Below are positions 36,769-45,325 of a stretch of DNA of 64,000 nucleotides, piece by piece. The notes beneath the pieces are model-generated. The model was not told where the DNA came from. It saw only the letters and a program-made list of their open reading frames with translations, and did not search any database. Made by a program: the position numbers and the translations under genes. Position 1 is the first letter of the stretch, and each line of letters begins with the position of its first letter. Source of the DNA: Aeromonas dhakensis (GTDB taxonomy: Bacteria > Pseudomonadota > Gammaproteobacteria > Enterobacterales > Aeromonadaceae); NCBI RefSeq assembly GCF_000820305.1, contig NZ_CDBH01000025.1, positions 1 through 64,000 on the forward strand, in the 5' to 3' direction.

Positions 36769-38112
36769 TCAATACTGCTTGGTCTTGGAGGCAAACCCCG
36801 CCAGGAACAGCCCGGTCAGGAACATGCCGCAGAAGGCCTCGATGGCCGACAGCAGCTGGAGCGGGGAGGAGGTCTGGGAGATGTCGCCATAGCCCAGGGT
36901 TACGAAAGTGACGATGCTGAAATAGAGCGAACGCCCAAGATGGTCATGGGTGACCGATCCCGGCGCCAGATAATAGGTCAGGGTCGCCAGCAGGATCACC
37001 CCCATCGACAGCAGCAGGCTGCGGATCGGCCGCTCCCCGAAGCCCCAGGTGATGAAGCTGATGAACTTGGCGGCGCATTTCAGGTAGCACAGCAGGGTGA
37101 GCCAGCCTTTCTTGAGCAAGCCGCTGCGCAGCCAGCACTCCTTGAACAGCTCCCTGGGGCTCGCCAGCGACTTCATCTCGTGCAGCTTCTCCTTGTAGTA
37201 GCACTCGCCGGCATCGACGGTATCGCCCACGCTGGAGAAGAGCCGCTTGGCGTTGCGATAGAGCTTGCTGGCCTCGCTGTGATCGACCCGGCCATTCTCG
37301 TTGTAGGCCACCTGTACCTTGTCCAGGTTGGTGTGCTCCATGGTGGCGTCGAAGTTCTTGGCCCGCACGTTGAAGTTTTTCAGCACCGCCCGGGAGGAGT
37401 GAAAGCGGATCTCCTCGCACTCTATGGTGAAGTCCTGAAACACCCCGTCCTCCAGCGCCAGCTCCCGCTTCTTGGCCCAGGCCCTGTGGTCCCACAGCAG
37501 GGAGTCGAACAGATCGAGCCCGATCACCCCGCCGTTGACCCTCACCCCCTTGGCCGAGCAGTGCCACAGATAGACCTTGGAGTTGTTGACGGCGCCATCC
37601 AGCGAGAGCTCGTCCAGGCAGGTGAAGTCGAGCAGCCGGCCGGAGATGATGGGGCTTTTGAGCTCGACGCCGCCGATGTTGAGCAGCCGGTGCCTGCCCA
37701 GCACCTGGGCCTCCCCCTTGTTGTTCTCGGAGACCGAGAGCAGGCTCTGCACCCGCTTCACCTCGTCCTTGCCATGCTTGCCGGCCAGCCACATGCAGTA
37801 GGGTTCAAAGCGCGTCTCGGCGCGGATCAGCCCGCTCTTGCGCAGGGACTCCAGCGCGCTCGAGGCTGTCTCATAGAGTCTGATCTTGTCGTCGCTCATG
37901 TAGAGGCACAGGCTCAGCACGCAGCGGGAGCTGATGAAGCGGGCGATGCCGATCTGGAAGATCACCTGCTTGTCGATCTTCTGCTCCGTCATCCAGTCGT
38001 CGAAATGGGGCAGCGACGCCACCAGCAGATCCCAGATCAGGGGGTAGTCGTTGGCTCGGCGCCACTCGTTGAACTGTTCGGGGGAAAGCTGCCAAAGCTC
38101 TGTTGCATTCAT
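36769..38112 (-). CDS. ion-channel protein with a large cytoplasmic N-terminal part
   Basis: 447 aa. The C-terminal portion has two membrane segments (SLLLSMGVILLATLTYYLAPG and LLSAIEAFCGMFLTGLFLAGFAS) with the selectivity filter VTLGYGDIS between them, so a K+ channel of the 2TM class is likely. Residues 1-280 are soluble. Part of this (about 150-270) shows weak pentapeptide-like strands (FHSSRAVLKNFNVRAKNFDA) and resembles known pentapeptide-repeat channel proteins. AGTGAGG is spaced well before the ATG at 38112. The trigger for opening is unknown. Confidence 0.75.
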   Translation of the reverse strand: MNATELWQLSPEQFNEWRRANDYPLIWDLLVASLPHFDDWMTEQKIDKQVIFQIGIARFISSRCVLSLCLYMSDDKIRLYETASSALESLRKSGLIRAETRFEPYCMWLAGKHGKDEVKRVQSLLSVSENNKGEAQVLGRHRLLNIGGVELKSPIISGRLLDFTCLDELSLDGAVNNSKVYLWHCSAKGVRVNGGVIGLDLFDSLLWDHRAWAKKRELALEDGVFQDFTIECEEIRFHSSRAVLKNFNVRAKNFDATMEHTNLDKVQVAYNENGRVDHSEASKLYRNAKRLFSSVGDTVDAGECYYKEKLHEMKSLASPRELFKECWLRSGLLKKGWLTLLCYLKCAAKFISFITWGFGERPIRSLLLSMGVILLATLTYYLAPGSVTHDHLGRSLYFSIVTFVTLGYGDISQTSSPLQLLSAIEAFCGMFLTGLFLAGFASKTKQY

Positions 38113-38333
38113 GCATGACCTCACTCAAGAAAGCGGTCCCGTTCTCCTGCGCCCACCGATGCGACAGAGGCCGCCAGGGCAAGATGGGCAGAATAGGGAC
38201 TCATCACGCCATCATACTAGGCGGGCGGGGGAAGTCACTGGCGGGAACGGTACGGCAGGGGCACTGCGACAACTTGCCGCCGAGCTGGCGAGATCTTGCT
38301 CAATGGGGCACCGGATGCCGGAAAACGGGCAAA

Positions 38334-38364
38334 GAAAAAGCCCAGCATTGCTGCTGGGCTTTTG
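38334..38364 (-). terminator. terminator of the tRNA operon
   Basis: AAAAAGCCCAGCA-TTGC-TGCTGGGCTTTT. On the minus strand it lies 4 bp past the tRNA-Asn CCA end, with a TTTTTC tail. Confidence 0.85.
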
Positions 38365-38367
38365 AAT

Positions 38368-38443
38368 TGGCTCCTCCTGCTGGGCTCGAACCAGCGACCT
38401 GCGGATTAACAGTCCGTCGCTCTACCGACTGAGCTAAGGAGGA
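38368..38443 (-). tRNA. tRNA-Asn (anticodon GTT)
   Basis: 76 nt, encoded CCA. The anticodon arm reads GGACTGTTAATCC. Last tRNA of the Phe-Thr-Phe-Asn operon. Confidence 0.95.
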
Positions 38444-38451
38444 ATTATAAG

Positions 38452-38527
38452 TGGTGCCCAGAGACGGAATCGAACCGCCGACACGGGGATTTTCAATCCC
38501 CTGCTCTACCGACTGAGCTATCTGGGC
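38452..38527 (-). tRNA. tRNA-Phe (anticodon GAA), second copy
   Basis: 76 nt, encoded CCA, anticodon arm GGGGATTGAAAATCCCC. It is identical to the copy at 38659-38734. Confidence 0.95.
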
Positions 38528-38530
38528 AAA

Positions 38531-38606
<76 letters not shown>

Positions 38607-38658
38607 ACACTTTAAACCATTGTGCATGAACAAGTTTTTCTTTCACGACACCAAAATT

Positions 38659-38734
38659 TGGTGCCCAGAGACGGAATCGAACCGCCGACACGGGGATTTT
38701 CAATCCCCTGCTCTACCGACTGAGCTATCTGGGC
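38659..38734 (-). tRNA. tRNA-Phe (anticodon GAA), first copy
   Basis: 76 nt, encoded CCA. First gene of the operon, 9 bp after the -10 box of the promoter. Same sequence as the copy at 38452-38527. Confidence 0.95.
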
Positions 38735-38743
38735 GTGGGCGCT

Positions 38744-38772
38744 ATTAAACGGATTTTAAGGCAGGTGGTCAA
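38744..38772 (-). promoter_or_regulatory. sigma70 promoter of the tRNA operon
   Basis: TTGACC (38772-38767), a 17-bp spacer and TTTAAT (38749-38744). After the -10 box comes a GC-rich start region, as in stringently controlled tRNA promoters. Confidence 0.75.
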
Positions 38773-38781
38773 CGGGAAATT

Positions 38782-39444
38782 TCACTTTTTGTCTCGTTCG
38801 TCTCTTTTTTGCTCAGGATCATCCATTTCCAGCACTTCTTCCTGCTCGGCGCGGTTCTGGCGGCCCCAGACTCTGGGCTCCTCCCCTTTCAGCAGGCGGG
38901 CGATGTTCTCGTGATGGCGGATCAGAATGAGGCAGGAGAGCAGAGAAACCGGCAGCGTGTATTCCGGCTTGAGCAGGTAAGTAAAGAGCGGGGTCAGCAA
39001 CACGGTAATGATGGAGGCCAGCGACGAATAGCCGCTCACCAGCAGCACCAGCAGCCAGGTGCCGATCACCGCGCCCCCCATGGTGAAGCCGATGGGCATC
39101 ATGGTGCCGAGCGCCGTGGCCACCCCCTTGCCGCCACGAAAGTGGAAGAAGATGGGGTACATGTGGCCGAGACAGGCAGCCACCCCGATGAAGCCGAGGT
39201 AGACGGGTTTGATCTGCAGATACCAGGCGAGATAGACGGGAGCCGTGCCCTTGAGCACATCGAGCAGCAGCACCACCACGGCCGCCAGCCGACCACCGAG
39301 GCGCAGCACATTGGTGGCCCCCGGGTTGTGGGAGCCGTGATCACGGGGATCCGGCAGACCCGTGATGCGGGAAACCAGCACAGCACTGGACAGCGAGCCG
39401 CCCAGGTAGGCCAGAATAATCATCAAAATCGTCAGGGCCGTCAT
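38782..39444 (-). CDS. plsY: glycerol-3-phosphate acyltransferase PlsY
   Basis: 220 aa inner-membrane enzyme that uses acyl-phosphate to acylate glycerol 3-phosphate, the first step of phospholipid synthesis. It has about five membrane segments. Motif 1 is [12 protein letters not shown], motif 2 the [12 protein letters not shown] region, and motif 3 [14 protein letters not shown]. The C-terminal cytoplasmic tail after RLLKGEE is highly charged and about 30 aa long. The start at 39444 has only a weak ribosome site; upstream GTG codons are possible. It is divergent from folB, as in E. coli. Confidence 0.9.
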   Translation of the reverse strand: MTALTILMIILAYLGGSLSSAVLVSRITGLPDPRDHGSHNPGATNVLRLGGRLAAVVVLLLDVLKGTAPVYLAWYLQIKPVYLGFIGVAACLGHMYPIFFHFRGGKGVATALGTMMPIGFTMGGAVIGTWLLVLLVSGYSSLASIITVLLTPLFTYLLKPEYTLPVSLLSCLILIRHHENIARLLKGEEPRVWGRQNRAEQEEVLEMDDPEQKRDERDKK

Positions 39445-39620
39445 CTTGGTCGTTTTTACCACGATATGAATGGGGTATGATGCGGGCCACATTCTCTGGC
39501 GCCTGCGTGGGGTTGCCCACCGCGTGTCGCCCAAACCGGCCGCCGGCACTCATCCGCTGGCCAGGCCTGCATCCCTGCGCTGTCATCACAGCCCATCAAG
39601 AGTAAAGAAGAAGTACTGTC

Positions 39621-39992
39621 ATGGACAAGGTGTTTATTCGCGGACTCGAGGTTTTGACCACTATCGGTGTATACGAGTGGGAGAAAGGCATTCGCCAGAA
39701 GCTCTGTTTCGACCTCGAGATGGGGTTCGACAACCGCCCCGCCGCCGCAACCGACGATATCAATCTGGCACTGGATTACGCCACCCTCTCTCGCAAGATC
39801 TGTGATCACGTCGCCAGCAAGGTGGTGGAGCTGGTCGAAACCATGGCCGAACAGGTCGCCATGCTGGTGCTGGCCGACGAACGGGTGCACTGGGTCAAGG
39901 TCACCCTGACCAAGCCGGGCGCCGTCCCCAATGCAGCCGGTGTCGGTGTCGAGATCCTGCGTCACCGCACCCCGGCCGCGAGCGCCAACTGA
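39621..39992 (+). CDS. folB: dihydroneopterin aldolase
   Basis: 123 aa. It converts dihydroneopterin to hydroxymethyl-dihydropterin in folate synthesis. The start MDKVFIRGLEVLTTIGVYEWE, then LDYATLSRKI and KPGAVPNAAGVGVEI, match FolB. Its TGA (39990-39992) overlaps the ATG of the first folK-like mini-frame by one base (TGATG). The next enzyme of the pathway, folK, follows. Confidence 0.93.
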   Translation: MDKVFIRGLEVLTTIGVYEWEKGIRQKLCFDLEMGFDNRPAAATDDINLALDYATLSRKICDHVASKVVELVETMAEQVAMLVLADERVHWVKVTLTKPGAVPNAAGVGVEILRHRTPAASAN

Positions 39993-40048
39993 TGACCCGC
40001 ATCTATATCAGCCTGGGCTCGAACCAGATAACAGGGAGCGCTGCATGA
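39992..40048 (+). CDS. 18-codon mini-frame, decayed duplicate of the folK start (copy 1)
   Basis: Encodes MTRIYISLGSNQITGSAA. The first 11 residues equal the start of FolK except Val4, here Ile. Its ATG overlaps the folB stop (TGATG) and its TGA overlaps the next ATG (ATGA). It may be translated by coupling, but a useful product is doubtful; it can also be read as a remnant of duplication. Confidence 0.5.
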   Translation: MTRIYISLGSNQITGSAA

Positions 40049-40097
40049 CCTGTATCTACATCAGCCAGGGTTCCAGCCAGATGACAGGGAGCACCGC
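39992..40097 (+). repeat. 53-bp tandem duplication between folB and folK
   Basis: Two 53-bp units (39992-40044 and 40045-40097), each holding a folK-like start (about 33 bp) and a CAGGGAGC segment. The third occurrence of the first 33 bp is the real folK start at 40098. The two units differ at several positions, so they are not very recent. Confidence 0.9.
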
Positions 40098-40101
40098 ATG
40101 A
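40045..40101 (+). CDS. 18-codon mini-frame, decayed duplicate of the folK start (copy 2)
   Basis: Encodes MTCIYISQGSSQMTGSTA. It starts exactly 53 bp after copy 1 and ends exactly at the folK ATG (ATGA overlap). Ribosome-site-like CAGGGAGC precedes both this ATG and the folK ATG. Confidence 0.5.
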   Translation: MTCIYISQGSSQMTGSTA

Positions 40102-40607
40102 CTCGTGTCTATATCAGCCTGGGATCCAACATCGAGCGGGAACGCCATATCCGCGCCGGCCTCGATGCGCTGCAGGCCGAGTTTGGCGAGCTGCAGGTCT
40201 CCCGGGTGTTCGAGAGCGAGGCGGTAGGCTTCAACGGCCGCCCCTTCTACAACCTGGTGGTGGGGGCCGACACCGAGCTGCCGCTGGCGACCCTGTGTCA
40301 GCGACTGCGTGCCATGGAGTTCGCCCACGGCCGCGAGCCGGACGCCAAGAAGTTCGCCCCGCGCACCCTGGATCTCGATCTGCTGCTCTACGGCGAGCTG
40401 GTCTGCGAGACGCCGCTGGTGCTGCCGCGCGGCGAGATCCTCAGCAACGCCTTCGTGCTCTGGCCACTGGCCGAGCTGGCGCCCAAGTTCTGCCACCCCG
40501 TCGATGGCCGCACCATCGGCGAGCTGTGGGCGTGCTACGACAAGGCCTCCCAACGGCTCTGCCCCATCCCCTTTCACTGGGAAGCGGACACATTGCAGCA
40601 CCACTGA
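40098..40607 (+). CDS. folK: HPPK, 2-amino-4-hydroxy-6-hydroxymethyldihydropteridine pyrophosphokinase
   Basis: 169 aa. It transfers pyrophosphate from ATP to hydroxymethyl-dihydropterin, the product of FolB. Conserved features are VYISLGSNIERERHI, the RRFGRDPD-like region here reading EFAHGREPDAKKFAPRTLDLDLLLYG, and the LPRGEI segment. The start at 40098 has AGGGAG seven bases upstream and overlaps the stop of the second mini-frame. A terminator follows. Confidence 0.93.
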   Translation: MTRVYISLGSNIERERHIRAGLDALQAEFGELQVSRVFESEAVGFNGRPFYNLVVGADTELPLATLCQRLRAMEFAHGREPDAKKFAPRTLDLDLLLYGELVCETPLVLPRGEILSNAFVLWPLAELAPKFCHPVDGRTIGELWACYDKASQRLCPIPFHWEADTLQHH

Positions 40608-40610
40608 ACG

Positions 40611-40636
40611 ACAAGGGCACCCACGGGTGCCCTTGT
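40611..40636 (+). terminator. terminator after folK
   Basis: ACAAGGGCACC-CAC-GGGTGCCCTTGT followed by TGCT. The stem is strong but the T-tract is short. Confidence 0.65.
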
Positions 40637-40728
40637 TGCTGATGGACGGAGCTGATAACGGATAAGAAACCGTGATTGGGCCTGTGCCGCGGCAAGTGGC
40701 AGGATGGCCGCCATCACAGGAGGACCCC

Positions 40729-41211
40729 ATGCCACTCGATACCATTCACGACTTCAACTGCCGGCTGCTGGCCGAACTGCCCCATCAGCGTTTCGAGCAC
40801 GAGCCCATCCTCGACTACGCCACCGATGAAAAGGTGAGAGCCCGCCTCGGCTGGCAGGCCGAGTTCAGCAAGACCCTGTTTCTCAAGTTCAAGGATGGCC
40901 GCTTCGCCTTGTTGCTGACCCACAGGGACGGCCGGCTCGACAACAAGGCGGTCAAGGCGACGCTCGGCGCCAAGCCATCCATCTGCACCGCCGACGAGAT
41001 GCAGGCCGAGATCGGTTGCCTGCCGGGCGCGGTCTGCCCCTTCCTGCCCCGCGCCGACATCCCGCTGCTGGTGGATCCCGTGCTCATGACCCACCACGCC
41101 TTTACCTGGACCCCGGGCCACCCCGAGCAGACCTTCCTGCTGGAAACCGCCCACCTGGCCGGACTGCTGGCCCAGCTGCCCTGCCAGGTAAGCTACCTAC
41201 CGGCCCCCTGA
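40729..41211 (+). CDS. YbaK/EbsC-domain protein (possible tRNA deacylase)
   Basis: 160 aa. YbaK-like fold pattern: FEHEPILDYATDEKV, SKTLFLKFKDGRFALLLTHRDGRLD, then LGAKPSICTADEM and GAVCPFLPRADIPLLVDPVLM. Family members hydrolyse mischarged aminoacyl-tRNAs; which amino acid applies here is unknown. AGGAGGA precedes the ATG at 40729. Confidence 0.8.
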   Translation: MPLDTIHDFNCRLLAELPHQRFEHEPILDYATDEKVRARLGWQAEFSKTLFLKFKDGRFALLLTHRDGRLDNKAVKATLGAKPSICTADEMQAEIGCLPGAVCPFLPRADIPLLVDPVLMTHHAFTWTPGHPEQTFLLETAHLAGLLAQLPCQVSYLPAP

Positions 41212-41220
41212 GCCTGCAGC

Positions 41221-42609
41221 TCAGCGCTTGTCCCGCGCCAGCTGGGCGAAGATCAGCGCCGCCAGCATCGACATCAGGCCGATGCAGAGGTAGGTGAGGT
41301 GAAAGCCTCCCAGCCACTGGCCATCCGCCGCCGACGAGCCGGCAGAGAAGAGCCCCAGCAGGCTGGCGGCGATGGCCACCCCCAGGCTCATGGAGAGCTG
41401 CATCACCACCGACAGCAGGCCGTTGCCGCTGCTGGCGAACTCCGGGCTGAGATCCTGCAGGGTCAGGGTGTTCATGGCGGAGAACTGCAGCGAGTTGATG
41501 GCGCCGAACACCATCAGCCAGCCCAGCAGCACCCCGTAGGGGAGCTGGTTGTCGATGAGGGAGAAGCTGGCGATCATCACCCCGAGCGCCAGGGTGTTGC
41601 CGATCAGGATGCGGCGATAGCCGATGCGCGGAATGAGCTTGTTCACCAGCGTCTTGGTCAGCATGGCCCCCAGCACGGTGGGGATCATGGTCATCCCCGC
41701 CTTGCTCGGCGAGAAGCCAAGCCCCAGTTGCAGAAACAGCGGGGTGAGAAACGGCATGGCGCCGCTGCCGAGGCGGGCGAACAGGTTGCCCCAGATGCCG
41801 ATGGCGAAGGTGCTGGTCTTGAACAGTCCCAGCCCGAACAGCGGCTCCTCGGCATTGGCGGCGTAGAGCCAGTAACTCGCCATGGCGGCCAGCCCGAACA
41901 GCAGGGCAAACAGCGCCCAGCCGGTGGAGATGCTGTGCTCCCCCAGCCCCTGCAGGCCCACCGACACCAGCACCATGCCGGCGCTGAACATCACGAATCC
42001 CTGCCAGTCGAACTTGGCCGTGCTCTGGCGCAAGTCCGGCATGAAGTACCAGCTGGCGATGAAGCCGAGCAACCCCACCGGCAGGTTGATGAGAAACACC
42101 CAGTGCCAGCTCGCCACTTCCACCAGCCAGCCACCCAGTGCCGGGCCGATGAGCGGCCCTACCAGGCCGGGGATGGTGACGAACGACATCACCCGCAGCA
42201 GCTCGTGCTTGCTGTAGACCCGCAGTACCGCCAGCCTGCCGACCGGCATCAGCAGGGCGCCACCGATCCCCTGCAGCACCCGGGCGGCCACCAGCACCGG
42301 CAGGGAGTTGGCGGCGGCGCAAGCCAGAGAGCCCAGGGTAAACAGCAGGATGGCGGCCAGATAGATGCGGCGGGTACCGAATCGGTCCGCCAGCCAGCCG
42401 GAAGCGGGAATGAGCAGCGCCACCGTCAGCATGTAGGCGATGATCACCGACTGCATCTGCAGCGGGCTCTCGCCCAGGGTCTCGGCCATGCTGGGCAGGG
42501 CGGTGTTGAGGATGGTGCCATCCAGCGTCTGCATGAAGAAACCGACCGCCGTGAGCGGCGGCAGCCATTTGCGCTGGGCAGGGGTCACCATGTGTGTGCT
42601 ATCGGGCAT
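41221..42609 (-). CDS. mdtD: MFS multidrug efflux transporter, MdtD-like (DHA2 family)
   Basis: 462 aa inner-membrane exporter with 14 predicted membrane segments. LDGTILNTALPSMAETLGES (motif D1 region) and GWLADRFGTRRIYLAA (motif A) identify the DHA2 group. The name follows similarity to E. coli MdtD (471 aa), whose drug range is poorly defined. GAGGAGG precedes the ATG at 42609; an ATG at 42591 is an alternative. The gene ends close to the convergent YbaK-domain gene. Confidence 0.8.
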   Translation of the reverse strand: MPDSTHMVTPAQRKWLPPLTAVGFFMQTLDGTILNTALPSMAETLGESPLQMQSVIIAYMLTVALLIPASGWLADRFGTRRIYLAAILLFTLGSLACAAANSLPVLVAARVLQGIGGALLMPVGRLAVLRVYSKHELLRVMSFVTIPGLVGPLIGPALGGWLVEVASWHWVFLINLPVGLLGFIASWYFMPDLRQSTAKFDWQGFVMFSAGMVLVSVGLQGLGEHSISTGWALFALLFGLAAMASYWLYAANAEEPLFGLGLFKTSTFAIGIWGNLFARLGSGAMPFLTPLFLQLGLGFSPSKAGMTMIPTVLGAMLTKTLVNKLIPRIGYRRILIGNTLALGVMIASFSLIDNQLPYGVLLGWLMVFGAINSLQFSAMNTLTLQDLSPEFASSGNGLLSVVMQLSMSLGVAIAASLLGLFSAGSSAADGQWLGGFHLTYLCIGLMSMLAALIFAQLARDKR

Positions 42610-42630
42610 CTGCAGCCACCTCCTCTTCAG

Positions 42631-42660
42631 ACAAAAAAAGACCCGCACAAGCGCGGGTCA
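42631..42660 (-). terminator. terminator after the CobW-family gene
   Basis: Minus-strand GACCCGCGC-TTGT-GCGGGTC followed by TTTTTTTG, 11 bp past the CobW-family stop and 22 bp upstream of the mdtD ATG. Confidence 0.85.
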
Positions 42661-42670
42661 TCTCATTACA

Positions 42671-43798
42671 TCAGGCATCAGGCTGGCCGAGCATGGCTCT
42701 GAGCTGCTCTTCCAGGCTGGGCTCGGGCGCCTTGAGGGTATCAAGGAACAACCGCTCTATGCCCGCCTTGTCCTGACTCTTCACGATGAACACCAGCCGG
42801 GACTGGGCCTTGCCCTCCGGCCACTCCCCCAGCGCCTGCAGCGGATAGAGCTGACCGTGGACGCCGTGGATCACCACCGGCTGGCTCTCCCCTTCCAGCT
42901 GCAAGATGCCTTTGAGCCGCAGCAGCGCATCGCCGTATTGCGCCTGCACCGCGTCGATGGCGGCCAGCAGGCGGGAGGGCTTGAGCGGCTCGCCGATGCG
43001 CAGGGAGAAACTCTCGATATTGCCGTGCTCGAAGTGGGTCGGCGCGGCCGTGCCCACCTTGGCGGCGAACGGCTTCATCTTCGGCTGCATCGGCGACGCC
43101 AGCCCCTGTTTCGGGGATTCGGTGCGCAGCCAGGCCAGCAGCTGGCGCACGTCGCGCCCGGCCGCCTCGTTGTAGGCGCCCAGCTTCTCCAGCACGGCGG
43201 GCGAGAGCACCCCATTGCTGACCCGCTCGATGGGGGCCGCCGGGTTGAGGGTCGCCAGCTGGGCCTCCACCCGTGCCAGCGTCTCCTCATCCACCAGATC
43301 GCCCTTGCTCACCACCAGCAGATCCGCCAGCGCCACCTGTTTCACCGCTTCATACTGAGCCGCCAGCTGCTGCTCGATATGGCCGGCATCTACCACGGTG
43401 ACGGTACCGTCGAAGCGATAGCGCTGGGCGATAAAGCCCTCCTCCCTCAACGTGAACAGCACGGGGGCCGGATCGGCGAGGCCTGTGGTCTCGATGATGA
43501 GTCGCTTGAACGGTTTGATCTTGCGCTGAATAGCCTTCATAAACAGCCCCTGCAGCGCCTCCACCAAGGAGCCCTGCACCGAGCAGCAGATGCAGCCGGA
43601 ATCGAGCAGCACCACCTGCTCGTCCACCTGCTGCACCAGGTGGTGATCCAGCCCCACCGAGCCGAACTCGTTGATCAGTACAGCGCACTCGCCAAGCTCG
43701 GGCTGCTTGACCCAGTGGTTGAGCAAGGTGGTCTTGCCGCTGCCGAGAAAGCCGGTCAGCAGGGTCACTGGGATGCGGGTATCTTGCATATCGGTCAT
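42671..43798 (-). CDS. CobW/COG0523-family GTPase (metallochaperone)
   Basis: 375 aa. The P-loop is LLTGFLGSGKTTLLNHW, the conserved metal-binding motif is DSGCICCSVQG (CxCC), switch/Walker B follows in IIETTGLADPAP, and the guanine-specific motif is VVSKGDLV (SKxD). A CobW C-terminal domain follows (about 285-370). Members insert or deliver Zn2+ or other metals. The gene lies 9 bp after the lactone oxidase gene on the same strand, with GGATCTGAC before the ATG, so it probably shares a transcript. The client protein is unknown. Confidence 0.85.
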   Translation of the reverse strand: MTDMQDTRIPVTLLTGFLGSGKTTLLNHWVKQPELGECAVLINEFGSVGLDHHLVQQVDEQVVLLDSGCICCSVQGSLVEALQGLFMKAIQRKIKPFKRLIIETTGLADPAPVLFTLREEGFIAQRYRFDGTVTVVDAGHIEQQLAAQYEAVKQVALADLLVVSKGDLVDEETLARVEAQLATLNPAAPIERVSNGVLSPAVLEKLGAYNEAAGRDVRQLLAWLRTESPKQGLASPMQPKMKPFAAKVGTAAPTHFEHGNIESFSLRIGEPLKPSRLLAAIDAVQAQYGDALLRLKGILQLEGESQPVVIHGVHGQLYPLQALGEWPEGKAQSRLVFIVKSQDKAGIERLFLDTLKAPEPSLEEQLRAMLGQPDA

Positions 43799-43807
43799 GT
43801 CAGATCC

Positions 43808-45202
43808 TTACCGGTTGGCAAACAGGTCGGCGAGCCAGCGGTTTTCGAAGCGGCCGTGGGGGTCGAGCTCGCCCTTGAGGGCCAGGAAGTCGTGCCAGCG
43901 CGGCAGCAGGGCCGGGAAGTCGTAGAGATCCATCGCCAGGTGCTTGCCAAAGTGCGGGATGCCGCCGAGCGGCACCAGCAGTTGCTGCAGCTCGCGCATC
44001 TGCTCCATGGAGCCGTTGACGAAGGTGCCGTCCGCCGCCAGATAGACCAGGAACCCGATCCAGCAGACCGACTGGTCGTAGGCGGCGCTGAGCCAGGCCT
44101 CGGAGGGGCCGGTGCAGCGCAGGATAAAGGGGTAGTGCAGCACGCCGGGGTTGGCCTGCTGCCACGCCTGCAGGGTCTCCAGCGCCTCGTTCATTCGATG
44201 CAGCGGCACCGCCACTTCGCAATTGATCTGGGGCGCCGGGATCCCCTTGCAGAGGATCTGGTAGACGTTGCCCACCAGATCGGAGGCATCCTTGAAGCGG
44301 CGCACCGTCTCGAAGTGCTCGCCGGCCAGCGCCTCATCCTTGGTGTCCTTGGCCATCTTCTGCAGGGTGGCATCTATGGTGGCGTTCATGCGGGCGTCGA
44401 TGTCGCCCTCCAGCAGCAGCGGCTCGCTGCCACCGGCGCGGTAGCGGGCCACCTCCTCCTCGGAGGCGGGGTCCACCAGCCAGATGTGGCTCTCGCCGGT
44501 CCAGGCGAACCACCAGCTTTTCACGAAGGTGTGCTCGCGGTTGAGCCGCTCGTTGTGTTCCAGCAGGAAGGGGTAGTCGGTGGTGAACTTGGTGCAACGC
44601 ATGATGCGGTTGGGCACAGTCTGCAGGGTGACGTCGAGCAGGATGCCGAGCATGCCCATCCCCATCACGAAGGCACCGAAGCGGGGGTCGGTACGATCCA
44701 CCCGGATGATGTCGCCACTGGCCAACATCACGGTCAGGGCCGCCACCGCATCACAGAGGGCGGACTGGTGCAGCCCCTGGCCGTGAGTGCCGGTGCTGAG
44801 CGCCCCGCCCAGGGTCTGGATGCCGATGACGCCGGGGGAAGCCGGCAGCATACGCTCCATGGCGATGAGATCGGCGTAGACGGTGTCGAGCGGGGTGCCC
44901 GCCTGATAGGTGACGGTGTCGGCGGTCTGCCCTAGCTGACCGCGCAGGTGGTGCAAGTCCACCAGCAGCGCCTGGCTGCCCTCGGCATAGACGCTGTGGA
45001 TGGGTTCGAAGGAGAGGCCGGAGCCGATGAGGCGCAGCTTGCGCTCGGGGTTTTCCCGCAGCAGTTGCTGCAGTTCGTCGCGATTCTTCGGACGCCACAC
45101 CTGCTCCAGTGCGCCGAGGGGATTGGTCCTGGACCAGTTGAACAGCACCTCTCGCTGACCTATCGCCTTGATGCTGTGAAATGCCTGGAACCTGACCGTC
45201 AT
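43808..45202 (-). CDS. FAD-linked sugar-1,4-lactone oxidase (D-arabinono-1,4-lactone oxidase family)
   Basis: 464 aa. The N-terminal FAD-binding domain contains RLIGSGLSFEPIH and the segment LGGALSTGTHGQGLHQSAL, where His would be the site of covalent FAD attachment in related enzymes. The C-terminal ALO domain ends ALKGELDPHGRFENRWLADLF. Substrate is unproven; the related fungal and bacterial enzymes oxidise D-arabinono- or L-gulono-lactone. Start chosen at 45202 (GGGGCGG upstream). It is the first gene of a two-gene operon with the CobW-family GTPase. Confidence 0.8.
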   Translation of the reverse strand: MTVRFQAFHSIKAIGQREVLFNWSRTNPLGALEQVWRPKNRDELQQLLRENPERKLRLIGSGLSFEPIHSVYAEGSQALLVDLHHLRGQLGQTADTVTYQAGTPLDTVYADLIAMERMLPASPGVIGIQTLGGALSTGTHGQGLHQSALCDAVAALTVMLASGDIIRVDRTDPRFGAFVMGMGMLGILLDVTLQTVPNRIMRCTKFTTDYPFLLEHNERLNREHTFVKSWWFAWTGESHIWLVDPASEEEVARYRAGGSEPLLLEGDIDARMNATIDATLQKMAKDTKDEALAGEHFETVRRFKDASDLVGNVYQILCKGIPAPQINCEVAVPLHRMNEALETLQAWQQANPGVLHYPFILRCTGPSEAWLSAAYDQSVCWIGFLVYLAADGTFVNGSMEQMRELQQLLVPLGGIPHFGKHLAMDLYDFPALLPRWHDFLALKGELDPHGRFENRWLADLFANR

Positions 45203-45300
45203 ACCGCCCCTCATCTTTATTGACGTCAAAATGAGCGCCAATTCTACCGAAAAGCGGACCACAAGGCATGAAAAACAAGCCCCTACAGTCGGGGGTGGAT

Positions 45301-45321
45301 AGGGGAGAGCGCCTCTCCCCT
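45301..45321 (-). terminator. GC-rich hairpin after the LysE gene
   Basis: AGGGGAGAG-CGC-CTCTCCCCT, 5 bp past the LysE stop. No T-tract, so weak as a terminator. Confidence 0.45.
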
Positions 45322-45325
45322 CGCC

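Noticed and set aside
38103..38432. 109-aa frame ending PPAGLEPATCGLT
   Set aside because: The peptide comes from reading the antisense strand of tRNA-Asn, a well-known annotation artefact.
42440..44935. 831-aa plus-strand frame
   Set aside because: Shadow of mdtD, the CobW GTPase and the lactone oxidase; no recognisable motifs.
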